NCBI GenBank assembly: GCA_018907035.1
Contig: JACCIC010000169.1
Coordinates: forward strand, 310,001 to 374,000
Reading direction: 5' to 3'
Length of the DNA: 64,000 nt
From: Sycobia sp. Sy_11
Lineage: Eukaryota > Arthropoda > Insecta > Hymenoptera > Epichrysomallidae
In this document: positions 10,073 through 23,318 of the stretch, one piece after another
Numbering within the stretch: position 1 is the first letter of the stretch
Layout: each line of letters opens with the position of its first letter
Position numbers and translations under genes: made by a program
Notes under the pieces: generated by a model
What the model was told of the DNA's origin: nothing
Database searches by the model: none
Seen by the model: the letters and a program-made list of their open reading frames with translations, nothing else

Positions 10073-12694
10073 TTAAGATCGTATCCTCTTGATGTTTGAT
10101 AGAGATTTTTTGCTACGTTGACTTTTAACAGGTGCTGCAGAGATTTTCGTTTGACTTGCATTATCCGAATCGTCGCTTGCATTATTAATTAAAGGCTGCC
10201 AAGGAGTAGGATTTGTGAAAGCTGGTTTAGCCTTCTGATGAGCTGTTTCGGAAAATGTTTATATTTTAATTAAAATTAAATTTTAATTAAATTTAAATTT
10301 TAATAACCCGCCATCCAAATTTGTAGCCGAATTTCGAAATAAGAAATTGCTTCATTATGAATCCCAATCTTTAGATAAATATTGTATACGATATAGAATT
10401 ACATTTTAAATAAAAATAATAGTTATTTATAAACCATATTGTAAAAGATGCATAAATATGATTATTATTTTAATTACTATTTCCATAACTTATTCAAATA
10501 CATGTAAATTTCATTTTAATGCTTAATAGTTCAAAAAAAAGTTTAAAAACGAAACACTGTCTGTACTTAAAATTTCAACGATTAATTCTACCCATAGATA
10601 CATTCTATATATATATGTATAAATCTAAAGTCTTTATTAATTTCTATACTTGCTTCAAGCATTTAATAATTTATATTTCTTTTCCCAATGCTATTAATAA
10701 TTTCATTAAAATTCATTAAAAACCAGATTTAAAAAAGAAAATTGTACTTATATGTTAATTGTTGTAAACTAAACTAACAAACATTTTTATCAGTCTTACG
10801 TCTTTACAAACTAATATAATTGTAATTATAATTACAGTCAAACTGACCTTAATAATCACCCTTGTACAATCTGAAAGATAATAACGGCTACCAAAAAATA
10901 ATTTAAAAAAATCAATATACTATCGTTAGCAAAGAGAATTTGACTGCCCCCACCACCAAATTTACTTCGAAGAATGATGCAGATCCATAGCCTCGGTAAA
11001 GTTCGCAAGAGTGACCAAACTACGTTGGCTTAAATACAAAATTAAATATAAAAATATAAAAAGTTATAAATGCAATATAAGCTATCAGGTTTTTGTAAAA
11101 CTGAAGAAGAAATAGCACTACAAATTAAAAAATGTAATTCGAAGGATTTGTTGCTTAGATAAGTAATTAAAAGAATATAATCTAAAAACGAAACTTACGC
11201 AATAAACCTTGAGTGGCAGGTCTTGGTGTATTTTTTGCTTTTTCGCGCCATTGTTCATATGCCTTTTCACTATCCTGCAGTCTTTGCTGTTTTTTTTCTT
11301 CGGATTGTTTTTTTTTCAACAATTCTTCTTGTTCGAAAGCTGTATTTAAAAAACAATTAACATTTTGATATGATAATTCAATCAAGTAAAATAGCTTGCT
11401 AATGACTATTTTTAAATTAATTATTAAAAGGTAATTTTATAGCGGATTCTTGTAATTGGCAGTCTGTATACCCTATATTCTATATAATTCTCAAGAAAAT
11501 AAAAAAATAATACCAATAAAAATATAAAAAAACAGAATTGGGTATACACAGAAGTACAACCCAAGCCGGAGACCTTTCAGCTGATCCTCTTTTTTCCTCG
11601 ACCACCGTCTGAGATTTATCTTCTTGGCCAATTTTTCCTTCTTGTTCAGTTCTTCGACGTATTTGTTCAGCTCCTGCTCTTTCTCGCGGAGCTTCTGCTT
11701 CAGTAGCTTCTCCTTCTTCTTACGCTCGAGCCACTTCACGTAGTTCTCGTAATCCTGGTGCTCCTTTTCCTCGCGCTTGCGCCGCTCCTCCTCCTCGAGC
11801 TCGCGGCGCTTCTCCTCGGCCTTGCGCTCCTCGTCCCGGCGACGCTGGAGCTCGCGCTGCTTGTCCAGCACCCAGTTCTCGTAGGAGATGTTACGGGATG
11901 GGCACTTACGCACGCGCTGCTGCTTGCTGTTCACCGAGCTCAGCGAGGTCATCGACACCGAGGACATGCCGTCGAGCGCGGGATTGCGGTCGGACTCGCC
12001 CTCACCGCTCATCAGCCTTTCCTCCGTTCTGAACTGGTCACTCAAACTGGAATTTGGTTATTGATAGAAAGAAGAATAGCGATACTGCTGGACCCGAAGA
12101 ACAGTATAATATACGCTGGTTCGTGTAATATAACGATCACGCACGATTGGCGCGTCGGTTATTGAAATTATATAAAAACCATCAAGTATTTACTAGAAAG
12201 AAGACAACTCGAATATAGTTTATGCTACCGTAACAATGTCGAATGTATATACTACTCAACGTACTTTTGTACGCCCGAGTACCGATCGTGGCGCCGATAT
12301 TCGTCGTCCTCGTCGCTATCGATGAGCGTGAAGCGTTCGTCCTCGTCCTCGTCCTCGTCGACCTCGTACCGATCGAACATCTGACAGCGCCTCTCCGTGG
12401 ATGACGTCGTCTGCCCCGTTGGATGGCTTTCGGACGACGAGACGCACCCTTGGTAATTATTCTGAAATTGCTTCGTCTGGTTCAGGCTAAGATCGGAGAA
12501 TTCGTCCGTCAATGTCATGTCCCTGGAGTCGCCGCAGCCCCGCTCGACGTTCTTGTAGCGCGAACGACTTTCGTTGCCGGATACAGACTCTGAGATGCGC
12601 CTGGATAATCAAAGCAGTGTGGAGTTTTCATACTTTCCGTTCATATTGACAATTATGCGAAGAAATATTGCGATGAAATGAAACGGGAGCGATG

Positions 12695-12749
<55 letters not shown>

Positions 12750-12750
12750 C

Positions 12751-12805
<55 letters not shown>

Positions 12806-14384
12806 CAATAATTTATGGAAATAACACTAAAAAGAAGAGGCGACCGCATATATAAGCAGATATAAGATTAAGAATATTATTCAAACTCAACGAGCTAATT
12901 CTCATGATGTGCAAAATAAGAATTGAAAAGTTTTAAAAATCTATAATAATATTCTTCCATTCGCAAGATATATATTACTTTAATATTAGTGTAAACTCCG
13001 GTAAACTCTCTACTTGATTTCTATTATAGTAATAAGATTTCGCACGTTTTAGCATCGGTAGACAATTGTCTGATGATATAAATGCGTGTAAATTTCCCAA
13101 TGTTAAAATTGTATATAATTTCCTTATTCTTTGTATTCAATGCCAAAATTATGTATCATTAAAAAATATCTAATTGTACAGTATATTTAGTTTAATTTCT
13201 AAGCATACGTAAAAAAGTGCCGTATATGACGAATGCGCTAGTCTTTAGATTCTGAACTTACAGGATTCCATTTTGATATAATTAGAATTACTTTCCTCAA
13301 TCTTGACCAAATCTGTCATATACTAAAATCATGACCTCTCCTTTACCATCATTTACTCATTTTTAGTTTTAACTACTCCAATGACTGAAGAATCTTGTTA
13401 AAAATAAATGAAAATCACGATTATTTCATTGTCTATTTAATCTATAATTTAATTCAAGATAACTGGAATTGAATGGAGAACTCATAGTGGTTAACACAGT
13501 AGATATAAAAAAGCTACGAAAAGAAAAGATAGAATCAAAATCCAACTACTCTATTATATATAATAGAGCACTAATAAATTAAGTTTGAAAATTATCAATA
13601 TATAATAATTTTAGTTTAAATTTATCTTGCTTTTTAAAAATAATTCAATCCAAGATTATTCAAAATAACAACGTATTTGAGAATTAGAAAAAATTCATTA
13701 AAATAGAAATATATGTAGAATTATTCAAATTTGTTTAAATTTATTAGAATTTTCTAAAACCTAAATATAAAAATACTTATTCATTATGAAACGCAATTTA
13801 ATATTTACATAAAAAAATTTATGCGATCGAAACACGTCGATTTTTAATGTTCATAAATTAAAGCATATTAATGGTTATAAACATACAGATTGTAAAAAGT
13901 ACGAATATCGCAATATTACTAATATAAGTTTTCCTTTTCATTATCACATAATTGATTGACATGTTTTAAGCCATTTTATTTTCTAGTACATTAAAACTGT
14001 TGTTAAATATAAGGATATAAAATCTGTGAACTATCATACTCCAAATAATTAAAAAGCGCCATATATACATATTCTACAGTAAATATCTCGCGCCTCCTAT
14101 ATACATATTCTATATATGTATATAGAATATATTATTTATGCTGCTTACCACGTGTATCGGCCATCGTTCTTGGAGCCGTCGGCCTCGTCGTCCTCGTCGT
14201 CCGCCTCGGAGTGGGTAGAGTCCCCGCAGAGCTGGAGGTCGGAGCGCGTGCATCTCGAGGCGACCGCACGGCGATTCTCGCGGCGCTGCTGCTGCAGGTG
14301 CCGGAGCACGAGGTCCGCGTGCTCGGAGTAGCTGCGCCTCAGCCCCGAACACCAGGCGGTCTCTTCCCCAACGACGTCACTCAT
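10073..14384 (-). CDS. CCDC34: CCDC34-like coiled-coil protein, five exons, 451 aa
   Basis: CDS complement(10073-10242, 11199-11339, 11574-12046, 12265-12600, 14149-14384); all junctions are GT-AG and phases match across 1356 nt. The ATG at 14384 has A at -3. The N-terminal third is acidic and low in complexity (Asp/Glu runs near residues 150-180). Residues about 250-348 form a long charged Arg/Glu/Lys coiled coil with WLERKKKEK. The C terminus carries [14 protein letters not shown] (376-389) and NPTPWQP (406-412), resembling the end of vertebrate CCDC34, which I recall as a KAKNKPRP segment and NPIPWKP. The human protein is about 373 aa, so the insect N terminus is longer. CCDC34 loss is associated with defective sperm flagella and intraflagellar transport. 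The three 5' exons are much more GC-rich than the two 3' exons. It is convergent with the DPY30-ankyrin gene. The donor after residue 191 (AA|GTACGT) was chosen for phase. Confidence 0.85.
12697..12803. repeat. Compound (AT)n(ACAT)n(AT)n microsatellite in the first CCDC34-like intron
   Basis: About 107 bp: AT repeats, then five or six ACAT units, then AT repeats. It lies close to the acceptor end of the intron (minus sense) between exons 14149-14384 and 12265-12600. Confidence 0.95.
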
Positions 14385-14386
14385 TT

Positions 14387-14387
14387 C

Positions 14388-14420
<33 letters not shown>

Positions 14421-14423
14421 GTA

Positions 14424-14456
<33 letters not shown>

Positions 14457-14457
14457 T
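14387..14457. repeat. (AT)n(ATGT)n(GT)n(AT)n microsatellite abutting the CCDC34-like start codon
   Basis: On the minus strand the compound repeat ends only a few bases before the ATG at 14384, so it occupies the 5' UTR or the proximal promoter. Confidence 0.9.
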
Positions 14458-17400
14458 ACGCGAGTTTTCTACACAGAGGCCGGTGATCCTCTCGGTCCCT
14501 CCTGAAATGCGCGCTAATTCTTAACTAGCGGTCGCGCTTTTCCGTTGTTTCTTATTTATTTATTTATTTATTTATTGATTTAACATTTAACGCCTCGTTG
14601 GTAATTCCGATTTCTGTCGATCAGACACTTTTATTTTATCAGTGGCGTGCGGACGTCACGTTTGTGCTTGGTGTAAGTATTATGTCTGAATGTAGAAATA
14701 TAATACAATAAGCACAACCGTATTATAGCAGTAAAACATGTGATCCGAGTACCTATTGCTTCATCTTCACTATCGATAGTGAGAATTCTTCTCGCTCACG
14801 AATACAATAATCAACTGCAATACAAATTCGAAACTTTATATTATAAATTTACAAAGAAATAAATGTTATTAATTATAGCTTATAAATATCAATTTATGTG
14901 TAAAAAAAATGGATATTGTTTCATTACTATGTTCTAGTACATCTATTGAATAGAGTATGTATGTATATATAACATCCATTCATTCAAATGCATGTATGTT
15001 TGAGCTTTCTTTTCAAAAAGTTAAAAATAAAATTTATGCAATATATTAAGTATACGGTAAAATAACCATGTGGGTATCTAAATTTTTTGTAATGCACATG
15101 CAATTAACCTTATTTCGTGTGGTTTTTATGAATTGCGGTCGTGCTTTTGTATTTATAAAAAAATATTTATGAATTTAGTTAAAGCATGCAGTTATATTTT
15201 AAATTTATTTTGCATTATCTCCTGATCTGCTACTCTTGTATTTATACGGATGGATGTTGAGTTATCTTTTTCAAATTTATCAGAGGATCTGACACTTGTA
15301 TTTCTATAGAAATAAGGATTGGAATGTCTATTTGGCATTAATTTTAGTATTTTCTATAATTCTTTAGTTCAAATAGCTTACAATGTTAAAAATTACTAGA
15401 TAGTGCTTAGAAGAAACGTATTTAAACTATAGCCGATACTGTATATCAAGAATCCGGAAAAATTACTATTAGAATTATATTGGCATCAAGACATTGTTGC
15501 TATTTATAATAAATTAATAGACAATATAGCGACCAAAATTGTAGCCAAAGTATAAATTATTCATATGGTTATAATTATGCACTCTCGTGTACGTGTCAAT
15601 AAAAAACAATATTTAAATAAATAAAAGCTCGTTATTGAAATATACATTACTTATACCATTTGCGTTGAATTTGATGTGAAATTTTAAATAATAAAATAAC
15701 TCGCAAATCATAAAAAACAGACTTCGATAATGACATTGATATGTTAGTGTTCAAAAATATAATCTCGGAAAATAATGTATTACCATCTACAATAAATACT
15801 AAATGTATTACTTTAAGGCTTTAACTTTTTATAAAGTCAAAATAATTTTTAATTGGCAAACGGAATTCCATTATTTTTAGAGATTAATTTTTGCACTATT
15901 AAAAATGTTTATATAAATGCTTAGGATACATTTCAGCGTTATCGAGCCTTACAGTATGCTGGTTCTCTTATCATTTAATATTCAATACGGAATCCAATAA
16001 AATCTGGAGAATTCAATAACGACTTTTTTAAAGAGCGTATATACTAATAAACTAATGTATCGGTTACTTTAACCTTACACTAATAAAAAAATTTTTGAAG
16101 ACAGTCGGTAATAAATCATTTACAAGATATCGTCGTTACGATTGCTTGGGTCACAAGTTGTGTGTAAAATCTGGTAAAATATAGCGCCTATAGTTATCTA
16201 TAGGCTGCTATATGCATCTATAATACACATTGATTTAATTACTATATTCAAAAGTTTTTGTTTATAAACTAAATGCTGTCAAAAGTTAATTTTATTTATA
16301 TACAAAGCATATTATTATCATTATCATTATCATTATCACCATCATCATCATCATCATCATCATTATTATTATTATTATAATAAGAAAAATACAAAGGTCC
16401 AAAAGGCTTAGACAAATTAATAGAGTTTAAGAAAAGTATATACTAGTATAAGGCAGATATATCAGCAGATTATTCGAACTATCACGCGTTCTTCTAAAAT
16501 GAATGTATTAATTATTATATCATACTTTTACCCCAATTATGTTTTTTAATTACATTCTTATTTTGTAGCAGGCGCTACATTGATTAGAATTCTTAGGACG
16601 AAACTAAATCGTCAAATAAATAGCTTGGATATACATAAGCAAGTATGTTATTGTATAAATAATAATGATTTATTTAAATAATTATAAAACACTTGTTTCG
16701 AACCGTTTATAAAATAAAATATATAAAATTATAAATAAACACATTATACAGATAGATACAGACAGCCGAGCAATTCGCTTTATGCCGAACTTACTTCTAA
16801 TACTAAAAGTAGCTAAAGCATTGCTCTTTGTAAAGGGTGATATTGTCACCGCAAACTGACATGGCGCTGAAAGTGCGGGCACGGAGATTAAATAAATTTC
16901 CTTAGAAAGCATGATTATATGAATAAATAATGCTCACAGTTTAATAAAACACCTTAAATGGATTAAAATGAATTAGAATTATTTCAAAAGTAAAAATGCA
17001 ATTAAACTCAATATAATATGAAAAAAATTATATAAATTATGGTATAATAAATCAAGTGCTCTACTTTTAGATAAAAAAATATTATTAAAAATAAAAGTTG
17101 CTTCTATTATTTCGCTACATTCATTTGAATCCTGAATTTATATTTAATATTCATTTAACATATTCGGATTAGAAATCTGGGCTAGAAATAAGTTTATTTT
17201 ATATGTATTCAAATTTATTTATTAACACAATATTATCAAAATACTCTGTTTACATTGCATATACAATGCAGAATTAATACATTTTTATATGCATATCAAA
17301 AAATTATAAAAATTTATAAAAATTATTATAAACACAGATAAAAATTACTATAAAGTTTAAAATTATAATCAATATCTCAACATATTTTTTAAACACATGC

Positions 17401-17582
17401 ATTTTTCGTTACTAACATTAAAAGCATTAATTCTTTGTGATTATAAATAAAAAAAACTATACACTAAACTATATATTTAATTAAAAATACATTCTATAGT
17501 TCAATACTACAGTGCATAATATATAAATATAACCGGGACAGCTTTAATAAGCCGGTTTTTCATTTTCACTTATTAATCACGC
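14458..17582. other. AT-rich intergenic DNA
   Basis: No coding sequence recognised. It includes the probable upstream region of the CCDC34-like gene (somewhat GC-rich to about 14530), a short TTTA run near 14550 and the trinucleotide repeat at 16313-16382. The part next to 17583 is the 3' flank of the H1-like gene. Confidence 0.6.
16313..16382. repeat. ATT/ATC-type trinucleotide and hexanucleotide repeat
   Basis: A run of ATTATC units followed by ATC units and ATT units, intergenic. Confidence 0.9.
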
Positions 17583-18275
17583 TCACTTCTTTTGTCGCTT
17601 TCCTTTAGACTTGGAAGCCGGCTTATTAACTGGAATTGCTTTGGTCTTCTTGGAATTCTTCGACTGTTGAGGTACTGCTATTGCATGCTGTTTTTCATTG
17701 GCCGTTTTTTGCCTTTTCTTTGTTACTGGCTGCTGATTCTTCACCTCAACTGCTGGCCTTTTCACGACTGCTTTTTTCTCAACTTTTTTCGTTTTATTTT
17801 CAGTTTTCTTTGTATTCGCCTGCACTTCCTTCTTCTCAGATTTTTGAATATCCCTTTTGGAGGTCTTCTTGGGTGGGATATTCCCATTTAAAGTTACTTT
17901 ATCTTCCACGATCATGAATTTTCCTGACGATCTATTACTTTTTACCTTAACTATTGTTTCATTCGCTAATGCACTGTTTATGTACTTTTTAATATACATA
18001 CCGTGCTTTCCAACATCCACTTTGTAAGTTGTTAATATGAAATTAGTAATGTTTTTTAAATTACAACCCTTTTTTCCTTGTAAAGTTGATATTGCTTTCA
18101 TTACCATTTCATTTATATCTACATGATTCATGCTTGCTACAGATTTCTCTTGAGAAGGTATTAACTTCGCAGGGTTTTTGTTTTGTGGTTTCTTCTTTGG
18201 TTTCGTCTGTGGTTTAATAGCCTGTTTTGAAGATGCTTTTGTCGCGGATTTTGTAGATTTTTTCGCACCCTTCAT
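17583..18275 (-). CDS. Linker histone H1-like protein, 230 aa, intronless
   Basis: A single open frame with a winged-helix H1/H5-type globular domain at about residues 51-125 (MVMKAISTLQGKKGCNLKNI, then TYKVDVGKHGMYIKKYINSA, then SSGKFMIVE), flanked by Lys/Pro/Ser-rich tails of 50 and about 105 residues, the layout of a linker histone that binds nucleosome dyads. The globular domain is divergent from canonical insect H1. No canonical histone 3' stem-loop (GGCYCTTTTCAGRGCC type) follows the stop; instead ATTAAA lies about 35 bp downstream inside an AACCGG/CCGGTT inverted pair. Together this suggests a polyadenylated, replication-independent variant. It sits alone, not in a histone cluster. A germline or sperm chromatin role is possible but inferred only. 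Confidence 0.85.
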   Translation of the reverse strand: MKGAKKSTKSATKASSKQAIKPQTKPKKKPQNKNPAKLIPSQEKSVASMNHVDINEMVMKAISTLQGKKGCNLKNITNFILTTYKVDVGKHGMYIKKYINSALANETIVKVKSNRSSGKFMIVEDKVTLNGNIPPKKTSKRDIQKSEKKEVQANTKKTENKTKKVEKKAVVKRPAVEVKNQQPVTKKRQKTANEKQHAIAVPQQSKNSKKTKAIPVNKPASKSKGKRQKK

Positions 18276-19884
18276 CGTGGAAATTTATTTCACGTCACAC
18301 CACAGCTAGACTAAATATTTAACACGACCTTAGAACTTTGAACGATCAACGAACAATAAAATTTTGCAAGGCTATGGTTGCAGTAGTATACCGATAAGCG
18401 GACCTCGGAGAGAAACTAATGTAATTATATCCAAATATCAATATATTATCAGTATAGTTTATATGCATAGTGTATCCGTGCGCCCACGCAAGCATGTATT
18501 TGTATACTTTTTGTATGTTCATGCGTGTGCTGCGAGTGTGTGCGTGCATGCCTGCCTGAGTGTGCATAGATGTAAGCGTAGTATAATTTTCTGGAACTAT
18601 TTGAAATAAATACGATCGTTATAAATGACGTAGTTTTTTCACTCCAAATGTGTTTCAAAAGTTATAATCACCAATTTTTTATTATATAATGTTATCATTA
18701 TATTGACTAATAAGCATTTTAAACATATTTTTAGTCAGATGTTCTAATAAAATAATTTTTACAAATTTAGCTTCCTTCAATATAAAAAATCTTATTTAAT
18801 CCACGAGTTTAATAATCTCTACTATCATGTAGTTATTATTTGAATTTATAATCAGCAAAAGGTAATTACTAATTTAATGTATCGTCTTTAAATAAGGTAA
18901 TAATATCATATTGTGTTCATACTACGATCTTTTTGTTTATAATTATATAATTATATTAATAAATTGAACCAAGGTTGGACTGGTTAGAGAATAGTGTATA
19001 TAAAAACACAGTAGAACAGATAAATAAAGCGCAATAGTGTCGTACACGCTTATATATACTGTTAATATAATTATTTTGATTTTTATTTCTTTCCAATCGA
19101 AATTTTACGTTAAACTCGTGAAGTCAACGCCAATTCAGACAAAGATATACAACATGCGAGCAGATAATGGTTAGATATCTTATCTACAAAATTCTTTTGA
19201 TTTTACTAGAAGGAAAATCGTTCATGAAGCTAGTAAAACTAAAAAAACAATCGAAAATAGTAGAGTACAAACAATTAATAGAACAGTTTATAAGATTATT
19301 CCATTCACAAAACAATAACGTGATATTGTACCATATTAATACATTTCAGTCACGTTTTTGTTAATGTACTTGTCAAGATACGTATTATAAAATTAAAGTT
19401 ATTTATCGAATTATACTGAATTTTTCAAGAAACTACTCTAAAAATGATGGGTTTTGAAAATTATAAAAATTTATTCTCAATTATTGCTTTAAACTTATAA
19501 AATTTGCACTTTATAACAGCACAGTATATAGCGAGTAATATAGGTTATATATATTGTACATAGGTTATAAATAACATTGAAATAGTAAATAATCGCTAAT
19601 ATGCAACTTGTTTATTTACACCGTGAGACAGTTTACACGCGATCGAAACGAGGGTTGCCAGGAAGGTAAATCTCGCTATAATAATTGACTTTCACACTAT
19701 TATGCTAAACGATATTTTACTTTACTACAATGGGAAAATCATTGATAAATTTGTGATTTTGAAATTAGAATGATATAAATTGATAATTGAGACCTGACAG
19801 TGAAATTGACTAAACTACGATAGATGCTCTGATGAGACAAAATAATAGCGTTGTAGCAGGTAATGAAATACATATATAAAGTTT

Positions 19885-19887
<3 letters not shown>

Positions 19888-19933
<46 letters not shown>
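19888..19933. repeat. (AT)n microsatellite
   Basis: AT dinucleotide run in intergenic DNA. Confidence 0.9.
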
Positions 19934-19941
<8 letters not shown>

Positions 19942-20910
19942 TTTGTAAAAAATTATTTACAAATTTATTTAAAAAAAAAATACTTTTTAAAAATGGAATG
20001 TTTTGATGCGTTTTTCGATAAGAGAAATGAAGTCTTGGCCAAAAATGAAGAAATTAGTTTTCTTATGTCGTAAAAGCAAGATAAATAATAATTCAATGTC
20101 AAAATGACTTAGAATAAACAGAACTTCTTACTAGAAGGCAAGGGAAAAAAATCTTGAAAATGCGAATAGCAGTAAGAGGTAGCAGCAGGCTTCCAGCAGC
20201 TTCAAGGTCATCCGGTAATTGTATTTTTGAAGAAAAAGATATGTAAAGAAGGCTATATTCCCACAAACGAGATCGCTAGATAAAGTCTGATTTGTTTGTA
20301 ATTTATTAGGTCTAAACAAAATTTCGAAATTTATATTAATTTTGTTTATGATTTATAAACTGCTGAATGACTATTGAAATTTGTCCAGTTAAACCAACAT
20401 ATTGAAAATCAACAAGTTCACCATATGTTTATTTAATAAATTTAAAAAATTCATGCATTTACTATGCAAGTAAAATGTATAACTACAATCGAACTATAGG
20501 TTTTTTGAAGTCAATATTTTTCCCATTGCCCTAAAATTAATTTTATAGGAACTATTTTTTATATGCAATTAAGATTCACTGATACGAATTTTCCCATAAA
20601 ATATTATATCTGCGTTCAGCGTTTAATAATCTTTCTGTTGCTTTCAGAAATTAGAAGAAACTGTTGCCTTAACCAAATTAGATATGCTCTTTATGCTTAC
20701 ATTCATTTTTTGTTTCAAAATATTAAGTTAAAAGTTATTTATTTTAAAAGTTAGAAATTCTGTACTGACAGACAACGACGGAATCTTGCTTTGACAATAT
20801 TTGCCTAACAACCCCATGACAGCTAATCTCAATAGTTTTTGCTTATGAAATAATCATTAATTTCAAAGAATTATTTCTGTGTGTGCGCACGAGCGTGCGT
20901 GGATATTTAC

Positions 20911-20915
<5 letters not shown>

Positions 20916-20976
<61 letters not shown>
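20916..20976. repeat. (AT)n microsatellite
   Basis: AT dinucleotide run of about 60 bp. It gives rise to a spurious Ile/Tyr-repeat reading frame. Confidence 0.95.
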
Positions 20977-20981
<5 letters not shown>

Positions 20982-22083
20982 CTGCTATACATAAATTTAA
21001 GATAATTTCGACTCATATCATGATTTCTCCCAATAAATATTATACTATGGTCAAATTTATGATTTTAAAAGGGCAGTTATATGAACGCCATAGAATATAT
21101 ACCTGTTTAATATATAGGACCATACCAGACCATAAAAGACCATACCCAAGAGTGCTCCTTACGACGTTCGCAGCGCTACGATGAACTACTAAAACGGAAA
21201 CAAATTTACTTTTTCAGTTTTTATCGTCATTTCGCATTATTTAGAGAGAAAAAACCTTTTAAAAAATTCTTCAGATTATTCTACAAGTGGAAAAACAGAG
21301 ATATGAATTAATCTATATTTCTAAATTAGGAAAAAACAGTTCAAAAAGTTTTGTCTTACGAATCGTCTGCTGCACGCAGTCTAGTGTGTTTCAGATCTTA
21401 TAAAGAAAAAATTTATTGTGAATTATATGTACTTGTTGAGCACCTAATTCGAGTTTTCCCACTTGTAGAATAAAATAATGAACCAATTAAAATTTGTTTT
21501 ATCGCTCTACATGCCACATATTTTGAGAAAACAGAAAAAGTAAATTGCTTTCACAATGTAACCATAAATCCGCTAAATAACTATAGTTGTCGGTAAAACA
21601 GACAGAAATATAGTTGCTGCGTTTTGAAAGAGATGGAGCAGCAAACCACGCTCAATATCGTACGAATTCAATCAAGTAAAGGGGGCCCTGTGCTTTAAAT
21701 TTTTACTATTATTTTAACTATTTTATGTATATACAGGATTAAAAACTATTATGAATAAATATATGTATGTCTACTCATTTACGTTATATGTTTTAGAAAA
21801 AAAAGCTATATTATTCTATATTTTCAGACGATCGTATATGCATACTACATCTATTAGCACTCGATGTTTTGGACGAAAGTGGGTTCGTTATCTTGGTTTC
21901 TTATTACAGGATCGAATTTCATTGCCTTGCCCTGTTGCGAGTAGTTGCCCGTAAAATGTAGCTGAAAGATCAAGCATACATTACGAGTACGGGCATACGG
22001 CATTTTCGTCATTTTTAGTAAATTTTCTGATAATAAATATTAATGTTCATAGAGTAACTATTTTAACTGATACATATTACTAA

Positions 22084-22087
22084 TGCA

Positions 22088-22119
<32 letters not shown>

Positions 22120-22139
22120 CACGCGCGCGCGCACGCTCG
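22084..22139. repeat. (GCAC)n(AC)n(GC)n compound repeat
   Basis: Alternating purine-pyrimidine tract of GCAC, AC and GC units in AT-rich DNA, a potential Z-DNA-forming sequence. Confidence 0.9.
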
Positions 22140-23276
22140 TGCATATTTTTTTTAATTGTCTCCTTCGAACGAATATCTATTTAGAATACATGATTTCAAT
22201 AGAAATAACGATTCTAGGCTCAATATTAAAACAAATCTTCAGAATAAACCACTGCAGTATGAATTGTCAAAATTCATTCAACATATTGTATGCTTTCAAA
22301 CTATCAAAATAAGTCTCTCCTGTAGCTATACTCAAATTCTGTCAGTTTTGAGTGGTGCACTTTTCTGTGGTGTGGTGTGCACTTTTCAGTTTTCTGTGGT
22401 GCACTTGTTTTCGATAATATTTTCCGTTGGTAGCCACTTTTATTCAAATTTTATCTAATATATAATTTTTTTTTTAAATTGTTCATTTATTAATTTATTT
22501 TATTGAAAAAATTTAACTAATGTCGTAATATACCTATAACATTAATTATACCTATACAATTATTTATATTCCGATATACCATCTTATAATATTCCTTTAT
22601 CAGCAGGAAAAATTTATAATTATTTCAAAATTTATTGTGTTGTTATCATAACTTTTTGATATGCAGTTCTCTTTTTTATTATTTATAAACAATAGCGTTA
22701 TTGAAATGAATGTAATTAAAAGTAGCTAGTGCTTATTACTGTCTAATATATTATATTATATTACAATCTAAGCGAGGTTTCGTTATTTAGTTTGAATTAC
22801 CTTGTTGGAATAGTAATAAATTTCTCTGATAAAGAATTTCATTACATACATGTAAATTTAGTTTGCCAATTTTTATATTAAAATGACTTCCAAAAACTTT
22901 TTAATAATAAATATATTTTGAATAAATCAATAAAGTAAAGTATTCTAAGTAAAGCTAATTCCAAGAAGAATAAAAATAATATAATTTTATTACCCTTTAT
23001 ACTAATTGTATAAGATAATTTAAAAAAATGATTGAACATTAGTTTTTTTAATAAATTCAACAAATTTATTAAATTAGATTTAAACCATAACGCTTTTAGC
23101 TATTTATCTAATGTTAAATATAAATTATTTCATAAAAAATGTAATTACTCCGTACATCAGTTAAACATCTCCGAAATTTAAATATCGCTTAGAAATAGTG
23201 ATTATAACTATAAACGCAACAAATCTACTCAGTATGATAATAATTATAATAATAATGAAAATAATAGAAGGAAAAA

Positions 23277-23313
<37 letters not shown>
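23277..23313. repeat. (CA)n microsatellite
   Basis: CA dinucleotide run, intergenic. Confidence 0.95.

Positions 23314-23318
<5 letters not shown>

Noticed and set aside
18346..18658. Small frames near the H1-like gene's upstream side
   Set aside because: Low-complexity alternating GT/CA sequence on both strands, with no conserved features.
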